From Accumulibacter sp. (GTDB lineage Bacteria > Pseudomonadota > Gammaproteobacteria > Burkholderiales > Rhodocyclaceae), in contig NZ_JAMTDV010000092.1 of NCBI RefSeq assembly GCF_023806565.1, positions 1-64,000 on the forward strand: a DNA stretch of 64,000 bases, read 5' to 3'. A program made the position numbers and the translations under genes. The notes below the pieces were generated by a model, which saw only the letters and a list, made by a program, of their open reading frames with translations, did not search any database and had not been told where the DNA came from. Below, piece by piece: positions 56,244-64,000 of this stretch (positions are counted from its first letter, which is position 1; every line of letters starts with the position of its first letter).

Positions 56244-57542
56244 TCAGGAGTCATCCCTATCGAGAATCGAATTCATGATTTCGTCGGCCACGACGTCCAC
56301 GCCGACCCGCTTCTGCTGATTCGGCCGGTCGCCAGTGGTACGCAATGGTTTCAGCGTCACCTCGCCGGCGTCCGCTTCATCGTCACCGATGATCACGGCA
56401 AAACTCGCGCCCGAGGCGTCGGCTTTCTTCATCTGCGTCTTGAAGCTGCCGCCTCCGCAATGGAAAAGCACGTCGATGCCACGGTCACGCAGCCCCTCGG
56501 CGACGCGCGCTGCCAAGCGTGAAGCATTCGTTCCCTGATGCACGAGGTAGACATCGACTGCCGCCGCCCTGGTCTCGCCCCCGGCCTCGCGAATCAGCGT
56601 GATCAGGCGCTCGACACCCATTGCAAAACCGCAGGCCGGCGCAGCCCTGCCACCAAGCTGTTGCAGCAGGCCGTCGTACCGGCCTCCGGCGCAGACCGTC
56701 CCCTGCGCCCCCAGACGATCGGTGACCCATTCGAAGACGGTCAGGTTGTAGTAGTCGAGCCCGCGCACCAGGCGCGGATTGATCGTGAACGTCTGACCGG
56801 CATCGCGCAGCGCCTGCTGCACTCCCTCGAAATGGGCAAGCGACTCGGCCCCCAGATGATCGGTCAATCGCGGCGCGGCGGCAATCAGCTGCTGCAGATC
56901 GGGGTTTTTCGTGTCCAGGATGCGCAGCGGATTGCTGTACAGCCGGCGCCGACCGTCCTCGTCGAGCAATTCGCGGTGCTGCTCGAAATAGGCGATCAAC
57001 TCGGCCCGGTGCTGGGCACGCTCCGCCGGCTGGCCAAGTGTGTTGAGCTGCAGGCTGATGCCGTCGAGCCCGAGGTCATCCCACAGCCGGGCACCCATCA
57101 GGATCTGCTCGGCGTCGATGTCCGGCCCCGAAAAACCGAAGGCTTCGACGCCGACCTGGTGGAACTGCCGGTAGCGCCCTTTCTGCGGCCGCTCGTGGCG
57201 AAACATCTGGCCCAGGTAGTACAGCCGTTGCGGCTGCAGCGCAAGCAGACTGTGCTGGATGACGGCGCGCACGCAACCGGCCGTGCCTTCGGGACGCAGC
57301 GTCAGGGCTTCGCCGTTTAGACTGTCGACGAAAGAATACATCTCCTTTTCGACAATGTCGGTCACTTCGCCGATGGCGCGCTTGAACAGTGGTGTCGGCT
57401 CGACGATCGGCAGACGAATCGGACGGTAGCCATAACTCTTGAGCCAGGAGCGAATCGTCTCCTCGAACATGTCCCAGAATTCGGCTTCGTCCGGCAGGAT
57501 GTCGTTCATCCCGCGCACCGACTGGATCTTGGGCGTCATCAT
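56244..57542 (-). CDS. hisS: Histidyl-tRNA synthetase
   Basis: Charges tRNA-His. A 432-residue class II enzyme: motif 1 around [18 protein letters not shown], motif 2 in [20 protein letters not shown], histidine-binding [15 protein letters not shown] and motif 3 GFAMGVERL, then an anticodon-binding domain. It starts at ATGATGACG overlapping the ispG stop; either ATG is possible. Confidence 0.98.
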   Translation of the reverse strand: MMTPKIQSVRGMNDILPDEAEFWDMFEETIRSWLKSYGYRPIRLPIVEPTPLFKRAIGEVTDIVEKEMYSFVDSLNGEALTLRPEGTAGCVRAVIQHSLLALQPQRLYYLGQMFRHERPQKGRYRQFHQVGVEAFGFSGPDIDAEQILMGARLWDDLGLDGISLQLNTLGQPAERAQHRAELIAYFEQHRELLDEDGRRRLYSNPLRILDTKNPDLQQLIAAAPRLTDHLGAESLAHFEGVQQALRDAGQTFTINPRLVRGLDYYNLTVFEWVTDRLGAQGTVCAGGRYDGLLQQLGGRAAPACGFAMGVERLITLIREAGGETRAAAVDVYLVHQGTNASRLAARVAEGLRDRGIDVLFHCGGGSFKTQMKKADASGASFAVIIGDDEADAGEVTLKPLRTTGDRPNQQKRVGVDVVADEIMNSILDRDDS

Positions 57543-58783
57543 CGGTCGGCAAGCCTTCTCCGGTAGGTACGGGTCACGTAGGCATCGACAATGGCGGTGA
57601 ACTCCTCTGCGATGTGCTGACCGCGCAGCGTGGCTGTCTTGACGCCATCCTCGAACACTGGCGCAGCCGGCGCCTCGCCGTTGCCTGGCAGACTGATGCC
57701 GATGTTGGCATGCTTGCTCTCACCCGGCCCATTGACCACACAGCCCATCACGGCCAGCGTCATGTTTTCGACGCCGTCATACTCCGTGCGCCAGCGCGGC
57801 ATGCTCTGGCGCACGTGTTCCTGGATCGACTGCGCAAGTTCCTGAAAGAAAGTGCTGGTCGTCCGGCCGCAGCCCGGGCAGGCGACGACCATCGGCGTGA
57901 AAGCGCGCAAACCCATGGTCTGCAGCATCTCCTGCGCGACGACGACTTCCTGCGTGCGCCGGCCACCGGGTTCCGGAGTCAGCGAAACGCGGATGGTGTC
58001 GCCGATTCCCTCCTGCAGCAGTACCGCCATCGCCGCCGTGGAGGCGACGATGCCCTTGGAACCCATGCCCGCCTCGGTCAGACCGAGGTGCAAGGGATAA
58101 TCGCAACGGCGCGAGAGTTCGCGATAGATGGCGATCAGGTCCTGCACGCCGGATACCTTGCACGAGAGAACGATGCGCTCTCCGGGCAGGCCGATCGCCT
58201 CGGCGCGGGCAGCGGACTCGAGTGCGGAAGCCACCATCGCCTCGCGCATCACGGCAACCGCATCCCGCGGCTCCGGCCGGCGGGCGTTCTCGTCCATGAT
58301 TCGCGCCAGCAGATCCTGATCGAGGCTGCCCCAATTCACGCCGATGCGCACCGGTTTCCCATACTTGCAGGCAATCTCGATCATCTGCGCGAACTGCTCG
58401 TCGCGCTTGCGTCCGTGGCCAACGTTTCCCGGATTGATGCGGAACTTGGCGAGCGCCTCCGCGCACTCGGGACGCTCGCCAAGCAGGCGATGACCGTTGT
58501 AGTGAAAGTCGCCAATCAGCGGTACGTCGACGCCCATGCGATCGAGCTGGGCCCGGATCGGAGCGACGGCGGCCGCAGCCTCGGGGGTGTTGACGGTGAT
58601 GCGCACCAGTTCCGATCCGGCGCGCGCGAGTTCGGCGCACTGGATCGCCGTTCTTACCACATCGACGGTATCGGTGTTGGTCATCGACTGGACGACGACC
58701 GGAGAGCCGCCGCCGACCGTCACCCGACCGATGCTCACGGCACGCGTCCGCCGGCGCACGCTGCCGGGAAGCGGATGGTTCAT
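57539..58783 (-). CDS. ispG: 4-hydroxy-3-methylbut-2-en-1-yl diphosphate synthase (flavodoxin-type)
   Basis: A MEP-pathway isoprenoid enzyme using a 4Fe-4S cluster. A 414-residue protein: [16 protein letters not shown] opens the TIM barrel, FRINPGNVG and [12 protein letters not shown] are core motifs, and the C-terminal cluster ligands are in CPGCGRT and [11 protein letters not shown]. The start at 58783 (MNHPLPGS) was chosen; a TTG seven codons upstream is an alternative. It lies 25 bases after rodZ. Confidence 0.97.
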   Translation of the reverse strand: MNHPLPGSVRRRTRAVSIGRVTVGGGSPVVVQSMTNTDTVDVVRTAIQCAELARAGSELVRITVNTPEAAAAVAPIRAQLDRMGVDVPLIGDFHYNGHRLLGERPECAEALAKFRINPGNVGHGRKRDEQFAQMIEIACKYGKPVRIGVNWGSLDQDLLARIMDENARRPEPRDAVAVMREAMVASALESAARAEAIGLPGERIVLSCKVSGVQDLIAIYRELSRRCDYPLHLGLTEAGMGSKGIVASTAAMAVLLQEGIGDTIRVSLTPEPGGRRTQEVVVAQEMLQTMGLRAFTPMVVACPGCGRTTSTFFQELAQSIQEHVRQSMPRWRTEYDGVENMTLAVMGCVVNGPGESKHANIGISLPGNGEAPAAPVFEDGVKTATLRGQHIAEEFTAIVDAYVTRTYRRRLADR

Positions 58784-58808
58784 CGCCCGGCCACCACGTC
58801 GCAAGCGC

Positions 58809-59693
58809 TCATTCCAGCGTCAGCCGGGCGACTTCACCCTTGCTGTGCTGCGTGAGGTCAAGTACTTTGCCCTGATACTCGACCGTCACGTTGGCCGCGT
58901 TGCCGACGACCAGAGAGAAAGGCGGCTGTCCCTCGACGACACGCTGGCTGCCTGCCTGGCCCATTTCGGAAAAGACGGTCTGGCCGCGGCCATCGCGGAT
59001 TTCCACCCAGGCGGGTCTTGCGAAGCTGAGCCGGATGCCGCGAACACCGGCCGCGCTATCCGCAAGTACCGTCGTGTTCGGTGTTGCCAGCACTGTCACA
59101 GATTCGCCGGAGGCGGCAGGTGCCGCGGCCGAGATGGCAGCAGCCGGAGCTTGCGCCGGAGCCTGGACAGTGTTGCGGCCAAGCAGCGCCGTCAGCCTTT
59201 CCTGCCAGAGCTCCGCCGGCAGATAGAAATAGGCGAGCAGAGCGAGGGCCAGGAGCAGCAAGCCGGCAATGATGGCAAGATGATCACGACGTTCCACCCG
59301 CCGGCTGCCGGAGTACGGCAGGCTGGCACTGGTTCCGGCCGATACCTGCAACTGCGCGGTCTGTTGCAGTTGCGCGGCGTCCAGCCCGTGCATCAACTGA
59401 TCCGAATCGATGCCGAGCAGGCGTGCATAGTTGCGCACGAAGCCACGGATCATGGTGTTGCCGGGCAAGGCAGGCCAGTTCTCGGCCTCGAGCGCTTCCA
59501 CCTGACGCGGTCCAAGCTTGAGCGCCTGCGCGGCATCGGCGATGCTCAGGTTTCTTGCTTCACGGGCTGCGCGCAGCGATGCACCGACGCCAGCGGCGCC
59601 AGATAGCTCGCCGCTCGCCACCGGCTGCCGGGCCGTTTCGCCGACATCCTCTGCAGGCGCTGCCGGATCGGGAGGTACCGGCGGTTCACTCAT
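58809..59693 (-). CDS. rodZ: RodZ-like cytoskeletal/HTH protein
   Basis: A 294-residue protein: an N-terminal acidic/Pro stretch, a helix-turn-helix (about 35-100: [21 protein letters not shown], then [16 protein letters not shown]), a membrane helix ([20 protein letters not shown], about 150) and a periplasmic DUF4115 beta domain at the C-terminus. RodZ links MreB to the envelope and helps keep rod shape. It lies seven bases after the pilW-type gene in the conserved pilW-rodZ-ispG order. Confidence 0.93.
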   Translation of the reverse strand: MSEPPVPPDPAAPAEDVGETARQPVASGELSGAAGVGASLRAAREARNLSIADAAQALKLGPRQVEALEAENWPALPGNTMIRGFVRNYARLLGIDSDQLMHGLDAAQLQQTAQLQVSAGTSASLPYSGSRRVERRDHLAIIAGLLLLALALLAYFYLPAELWQERLTALLGRNTVQAPAQAPAAAISAAAPAASGESVTVLATPNTTVLADSAAGVRGIRLSFARPAWVEIRDGRGQTVFSEMGQAGSQRVVEGQPPFSLVVGNAANVTVEYQGKVLDLTQHSKGEVARLTLE

Positions 59694-59700
59694 TCTTCAC

Positions 59701-60504
59701 TCACTCGAAGTTGCCTTTCAGCAGTTCCTGCGCCTCGGGCGACAGCGGGAATCTTCGGCGCAACTGGCTGCCGTACTTCGCTTCCGCCACGCGATCACCG
59801 AGTCGACGTTCGATGCGCACCCCCAGCCACAGCGCCTCGGCACTCGGCTCGGTCCGCCGCAGGAGACTCGCCAGTTGCTGCTTGGCCTCGGCCAGATGAC
59901 CCCGTCGGTAGTTGATGCCAATCAGTTCCAACAGGGCCTGCGCATTGTTCGGCACGATGTGCAGGCTGTGCTGGATATATTCCTCGGCGAGCGCCAGATC
60001 GCCAAGCTTGGCGTAGCACGCGCCGGCATTCAGGTACGCCCGCTCGGGGGTCTCGTAGAGCGGGTTCTTGATCGCGCGCTGGAAATAACCGATCGCCTCC
60101 TTTTCGCGCCCAATCTGGCAAAGGAACCAGCCGTAGTTGTTATTGATCTCCGGGTCATTGGCATCGAGACTCAAGCCCCGGCGGAAGTCCTGATCGGCGA
60201 ACGCTATTTCGTGCGCGTGGAAGCCCGCAATTCCGCGCGCCCCGTAGGCCTTGGCATACTCCGGGTCGATGGCGATGGCGATCGACAGCTCCTCGAGTGC
60301 CACCGCCAGGTTCCCGTTCTGAAGGTAGAGGGCACCCAGCTCGGTGTGCACCTTGGCGCGGGTACGGGCATCGCGGGGCTTGGTCGGCACGAGTTGCTCG
60401 ACGGATTCCTCGGGAATCTTCTGTTGGCTCACCGGACTGACGCCTCCCGAGGAGCAGGCCGCGAGGCACAGACCGACAAGTACCGCAACTGCGGCGTGCC
60501 TCAC
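59701..60504 (-). CDS. pilW: PilW/PilF type IV pilus stability lipoprotein
   Basis: A 267-residue outer-membrane lipoprotein: leader [17 protein letters not shown] with the lipobox at LAAC, then about six TPR units ([40 protein letters not shown] and [20 protein letters not shown] among them). It is needed for secretin assembly and pilus stability in relatives. The GTG at 60504 overlaps the rlmN stop (GTGA); a TTG two codons earlier is possible. Confidence 0.92.
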   Translation of the reverse strand: MRHAAVAVLVGLCLAACSSGGVSPVSQQKIPEESVEQLVPTKPRDARTRAKVHTELGALYLQNGNLAVALEELSIAIAIDPEYAKAYGARGIAGFHAHEIAFADQDFRRGLSLDANDPEINNNYGWFLCQIGREKEAIGYFQRAIKNPLYETPERAYLNAGACYAKLGDLALAEEYIQHSLHIVPNNAQALLELIGINYRRGHLAEAKQQLASLLRRTEPSAEALWLGVRIERRLGDRVAEAKYGSQLRRRFPLSPEAQELLKGNFE

Positions 60505-61619
60505 AGGCAAACCTCGCTCGCCTCGCGCCGCAGGAAAACGGTTCGCTGCCCGGTCCGCTGCGACCGGTCACGAACCTGTCCGGCCAACTGACCGCAGGCG
60601 GCAGCGATATCGTCGCCACGTGTCCTGCGGGTGGTGGTGACCACGCCAGCGGCAAGCAGAATATCGGCGAAACGGCGGATGCGTGGCGCCGGCGAGCGCC
60701 GGTAGGGCGAACCGGGGAACGGATTGAAGGGAATCAGATTGAACTTGCACGGCACTCCCCGCGTCAGCGCCAGCAATTCATGTGCCTGCGCGTCGGCATC
60801 ATTGACGCCGTCGAGCATCACGTATTCGAAGGTGACAAAATCACGCGGAGCCTTCTCGAGATAGCGCTGGCAGGCAGCCAGCAGCTCGCGCAAGGGGTAC
60901 TTCCGGTTGATCGGCACCAGTTCGTCGCGCAGGCGGTCATTCGGCGCATGCAGGGAAATCGCCAGAGCGACCGCGCACTCATCGCGCAGACGATCGATCG
61001 CCGGCACCAGGCCCGAGGTCGACACCGTCACCCGGCGTCGCGACAGGCCATAGGCGTTGTCGTCGAGCAGCACGCGCAGTGCCGTCACGGTATGGTCGAG
61101 GTTCGCCAGCGGTTCGCCCATGCCCATCAGAACGACGTTGCTGATCACTCGTTCGCCCTGACCGCCCGCGCGAGGGCGATTGTCCAAGGCATGCCGGACC
61201 TGCCACAACTGGCCAATGATCTCGGCCACCGTCAGGTTGCGATTGAAACCCTGCTTGCCGGTCGAGCAGAACGAGCAGTCGAGCGCGCAACCCGCCTGCG
61301 TCGAAACGCACAGCGTCCCTCGCTCTTCCTCGGGAATGAATACTGCCTCGACGGCGTTGCCACCGCCGACATCGAACAGAAACTTGCGCGTGCCGTCGTC
61401 GGACAGCCTGTCGGCAATCACTGCCGGCGGCTGCACGGTGGCCAGCGTCGCGAGCTTCTCCCGCAGACTCCTGGCGATGTCGGTCATCGCCGCGAAATCG
61501 CCCTGCCCGACCTGATGCAGCCAGCGCAGCAACTGTCTGGCGCGAAACGGCTTCTCGCCGTGCTCGGCGAGCAGGGCGGTCAAACCGGCCGCATCGAGAT
61601 CGAGCAGATTGACGGTCAT
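60501..61619 (-). CDS. rlmN: 23S rRNA (A2503-C2)/tRNA A37 methyltransferase RlmN
   Basis: A radical SAM methyltransferase acting on 23S rRNA and some tRNAs. A 372-residue protein: cluster motif CALDCSFC (near residue 112), [13 protein letters not shown], the RRVTVSTSG and [20 protein letters not shown] blocks, and the second catalytic cysteine in [11 protein letters not shown] near the end. It lies 22 bases after ndk. Confidence 0.98.
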   Translation of the reverse strand: MTVNLLDLDAAGLTALLAEHGEKPFRARQLLRWLHQVGQGDFAAMTDIARSLREKLATLATVQPPAVIADRLSDDGTRKFLFDVGGGNAVEAVFIPEEERGTLCVSTQAGCALDCSFCSTGKQGFNRNLTVAEIIGQLWQVRHALDNRPRAGGQGERVISNVVLMGMGEPLANLDHTVTALRVLLDDNAYGLSRRRVTVSTSGLVPAIDRLRDECAVALAISLHAPNDRLRDELVPINRKYPLRELLAACQRYLEKAPRDFVTFEYVMLDGVNDADAQAHELLALTRGVPCKFNLIPFNPFPGSPYRRSPAPRIRRFADILLAAGVVTTTRRTRGDDIAAACGQLAGQVRDRSQRTGQRTVFLRREASEVCL

Positions 61620-61641
61620 CGGAAACGCGGTGGCTCCCGAC

Positions 61642-62070
61642 CTAGCGACCGGAATAGACGCTCATGCCCGGAAAGAAGAAGGCGATTTCCACCTTTGCCG
61701 TCTCCTCGCCGTCGGAACCATGCACGGCGTTGGCATCGATCGACTCGGCGAAATCGGCGCGGATCGTTCCCGGCTCTGCCTTCTTCGGATCGGTCGCGCC
61801 CATCAGCTCGCGGTTCTTGGCGATCGCATTCTCACCTTCGAGTACCTGAATCATGACCGGGCCGGAAATCATGAACGACACCAGATCCTGGAAGAACGGG
61901 CGCTCCTTGTGCACCGCGTAGAATGCTCCCGCCTCCTGCGGCGACAGCCAGGCCATGCGGGAGGCGACGATCTTCAGACCGTTGGTTTCGAAGCGGGAGT
62001 AGATCTTGCCGATGACGTTCTTGGCGACGGCATCGGGTTTGATGATGGAAAGGGTGCGTTCAATGGCCAT
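61642..62070 (-). CDS. ndk: Nucleoside diphosphate kinase
   Basis: Balances nucleoside triphosphates. A 142-residue protein of standard length with [10 protein letters not shown] at the N-terminus, [15 protein letters not shown] and the active-site histidine in NAVHGSDG (near residue 117). First gene of the conserved run to der. Confidence 0.98.
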   Translation of the reverse strand: MAIERTLSIIKPDAVAKNVIGKIYSRFETNGLKIVASRMAWLSPQEAGAFYAVHKERPFFQDLVSFMISGPVMIQVLEGENAIAKNRELMGATDPKKAEPGTIRADFAESIDANAVHGSDGEETAKVEIAFFFPGMSVYSGR

Positions 62071-62191
62071 GAGTCATTCTCCAGAGGCGTACGGATGAAG
62101 AAAACAGCAAGAAATCATATTGCTAGCTACATAACCTTGGAATTATACCAAGACTTGGCAGCAAACGTCGGATCGCCGCGCAAAATGCAGA

Positions 62192-62221
62192 GCGCGTGTG
62201 CGGGTCTCCCCGCACACGCGC
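62192..62221 (-). terminator. Strong hairpin terminator of the TRAP operon
   Basis: A perfect 13-base inverted repeat (GCGCGTGTGCGGG / CCCGCACACGCGC) with a four-base loop lies 25 bases past the dctM stop. On the minus strand it is followed by TCTGCATTTTG, a short T-run. It is the best intrinsic terminator candidate in the window. Confidence 0.72.
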
Positions 62222-62246
62222 CCCGAACCGCTACTGTCGGCGGCAG

Positions 62247-63530
62247 CTACATCATGCCCAGCGTCTTCGGCAACCAGGTCGACAGGATCGGTATGTAGGT
62301 CACGACGACCAGAAAGACCAGCATCGACAGAAGCCATGGCCAGACAGCGACGGTCAGTTCGGTGATGCCCATCTTGGTAATACCGGATGCGACGTAGAGG
62401 TTCAGTCCGACCGGCGGGTGGCACATGCCGACCTCCATGTTCACGGTCATCAGGATGCCGAAATGCACCGGATCGATCCCCAGCTTGATGGCAACCGGAA
62501 AGAGGATCGGTGCGAAGATGAGCACGATCGACGAGGGCTCCATGAAGTTGCCGGCAAGCAGAAGGATGATGTTCACGGCCAGCAGGAAGGCGATCATCCC
62601 CAGCCCGTGCCCGAGCATCCAGTCGGCGAGTGCCTGCGGAATGTTCTCGTTGGTCATGATGAACGAGAAGAGGACGGCGTTGGTGATGATGTAAAGGAGC
62701 ATCGCCGACATGTTCGCCGAGTTGAGCAACACGCGTGGCACATCTTTCAGTGTCAGGTCCTTGTAGACGAAGACGGCGACGAAGAAGGCGTAGACCGCGC
62801 TCATGGCCGCCGCCTCGGTCGGCGTGAACATACCGCTGTAGATGCCGCCCATGACGACGACGATCAGGAACAGACCCCAGACCGATTCGCGGAAAGACTT
62901 CACTCGTTCGCCAAAGGACGCCTTGGGCATGCGCGGGTAATCGAACTTCCTTGCGCGATACCAGGTGACCGAACCCAGCGTGATCGCCAGCAGAATTCCC
63001 GGGATGACGCCAGCCATGAACAGCGCGCCGACCGAGGTATTGGTGGCGACCGAATACATGACCATCACGATCGACGGCGGAATCAGGATGCCAAGCGCCC
63101 CCGAAGTCGTGATCACACCGGCACCGAAGCGGTTCGGGAAGCCGGCACGGACCATCGCCGGCATCAGGATCGAACCGATGGCCACCACGGTCGCCGGCGA
63201 AGATCCGGAAACGGCGGCGAAGAGCGCGCAGGCGACCACTCCGGCAAGACCGAGACCGCCATACCAGTGCCCGACGACATCGGTCGCGAACTTGATCATG
63301 CGTCGCGCGACGCCACCATGCGTCAGGAAGTTGCCGGCCAGGATGAAGAACGGAATGGCCATGATCTCGAACTTCTCGATGCCCGTGAACAGCTTCAGGG
63401 CGACCGATTCGAGCGGCACCTGGGTGAACATGAAGAGGAAGCTGAGAACGGTCAGTCCGAGCGAGATCGAGATCGGCATGCCGGTCAGCATGAGCACCAG
63501 CAGGATGACGAAGATGATCGATGCGTTCAT
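62247..63530 (-). CDS. dctM: TRAP transporter large permease (DctM family)
   Basis: The ion-coupled membrane pump of a TRAP uptake system. A 427-residue protein with about twelve membrane helices; family motifs are PFFILAGNFLTHGGVARR, AVSGSSPATVVAIGSILMPAM, GALGILIPPSIVMVMYSVAT and the C-terminal VGLNLYVASGITKMG. The substrate (often a C4-dicarboxylate or other organic acid) cannot be read from this subunit. The ATG overlaps the dctQ stop (ATGA). Confidence 0.96.
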   Translation of the reverse strand: MNASIIFVILLVLMLTGMPISISLGLTVLSFLFMFTQVPLESVALKLFTGIEKFEIMAIPFFILAGNFLTHGGVARRMIKFATDVVGHWYGGLGLAGVVACALFAAVSGSSPATVVAIGSILMPAMVRAGFPNRFGAGVITTSGALGILIPPSIVMVMYSVATNTSVGALFMAGVIPGILLAITLGSVTWYRARKFDYPRMPKASFGERVKSFRESVWGLFLIVVVMGGIYSGMFTPTEAAAMSAVYAFFVAVFVYKDLTLKDVPRVLLNSANMSAMLLYIITNAVLFSFIMTNENIPQALADWMLGHGLGMIAFLLAVNIILLLAGNFMEPSSIVLIFAPILFPVAIKLGIDPVHFGILMTVNMEVGMCHPPVGLNLYVASGITKMGITELTVAVWPWLLSMLVFLVVVTYIPILSTWLPKTLGMM

Positions 63531-64000
63531 GACCGCTCACCTCCGTTGCCCGCCCGGTCCTGCGGATGGCGTTTGCGATAGGTCAGGTCGTGCGGGTGAA
63601 GGTTGTCTTCCATCTCGTAGACACCGACCTCTTCGGCGATCGCCACCTCCTCGATCCCGTCGACATGACCGTGATCGTGATGCGGCAGCTCACCGGTCCT
63701 GACGAAACTTACCGTCACCTGCAGGAAACGGAAGCACATCAGACTCGACCCGAGCGGAATGGCGCTGTACACGAACCACGTCGGCCACTCCAGATCAGGC
63801 GTCGTCGGACCTTCGGGAACATCGACCAGTTCCCATCCCAGCGCGTTATAGAGCGCATAGTGGAAACCGTTCTCCCAAACGAAGTTGGCGCCGAGCGTGC
63901 CGACGATCCCGGTGAACAGGGCACCGGCAAGCAGGCCGAAAACGACGAACCTGGCGCGCGTGCGGCCGGACATGCGGTTGATGAGCACGTCGACACCGAC
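63527..64000 (-). CDS. dctQ: TRAP transporter small permease (DctQ family), N-terminus beyond window
   Basis: The visible 157 codons stay open to the window end. They enter at VDVLINRMSGRTRARF, the typical DctQ segment after the second helix, so the start lies outside. Two helices follow (VVFGLLAGALFTGIVGTLG and a later one around WFVYSAIPLGSSLMCFRF). The C-terminal tail is unusual: about 50 residues rich in His, Asp and Glu (LPHHDHGHVDG, LHPHDLTYRKRHPQ) beyond the last helix. It pairs with the overlapping DctM gene; the periplasmic binding protein should lie beyond the window. Confidence 0.88.
   Translation of the reverse strand, partial: VGVDVLINRMSGRTRARFVVFGLLAGALFTGIVGTLGANFVWENGFHYALYNALGWELVDVPEGPTTPDLEWPTWFVYSAIPLGSSLMCFRFLQVTVSFVRTGELPHHDHGHVDGIEEVAIAEEVGVYEMEDNLHPHDLTYRKRHPQDRAGNGGERS

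Overview
The window is high-GC chromosomal DNA with dense coding on both strands. Conserved gene orders point to a betaproteobacterium: ndk-rlmN-pilW-rodZ-ispG-hisS-yfgM-bamB-der and tig-clpP-clpX-lon. The mix of accessory genes (a multiheme cytochrome with TPRs, an arsenosugar-type radical SAM enzyme, a TRAP transporter, pqi genes, many small secreted proteins) fits an environmental Rhodocyclales member, possibly Candidatus Accumulibacter-like. The genus is inference and was not tested by any search. No rRNA, tRNA, CRISPR array, phage or intact insertion sequence was recognised.

Layout. 0-5 kb: a cut-off secreted protein, a DUF1330 protein, a pyruvate kinase with the residue set of potassium-independent enzymes, a secreted beta-propeller, an alpha-carbonic anhydrase and a small coiled-coil/collagen-like protein. 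5-12.6 kb: one long minus-strand run, DUF4239 - pqiA (split into two genes) - pqiB - pqiC - outer-membrane protein (interrupted by an in-frame TAG) - octaheme cytochrome c/HEAT/TPR protein. 12.6-15.5 kb: small secreted proteins, one frameshifted, and the decayed remains of a yefM-yoeB toxin-antitoxin pair. 15.5-25.3 kb: arylsulfatase with an outer-membrane barrel, FMN reductase, AraC-type regulator, an 11-residue-repeat secreted protein, an OmpA-like lipoprotein, MarC, cardiolipin synthase and DUF2721. 25.3-31.1 kb: the proteostasis block tig-clpP-clpX-lon, with a heat-shock-type promoter candidate before lon.

31.8-46.2 kb holds two groups that family knowledge links. The first is ArsS (radical SAM), a type II HAD hydrolase and a VTT-membrane-domain/mercuric-reductase-like fusion. 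The second, 10 kb away, is a TIGR04283 glycosyltransferase, a TIGR04282 transferase and DUF3047. Between them lie a complete type I secretion system, a VanZ-like protein, an orphan DnaJ-like protein, a 2Fe-2S ferredoxin and an alpha/beta hydrolase. 46.4-52.1 kb: a SUMF1-domain protein without the catalytic cysteines of formylglycine-generating enzymes, and a 1542-residue CheB-CheR-PAS-GGDEF-EAL protein. 52.2-62.1 kb: the low-molecular-weight phosphatase and the conserved housekeeping run. 62.2-64 kb: a TRAP transporter that continues beyond the window.

Most short open frames overlapping these genes are antisense or out-of-frame shadows typical of high-GC DNA and are not annotated. Start codons were chosen from visible ribosome-binding sites, gene overlaps and signal peptides; uncertain ones are stated.
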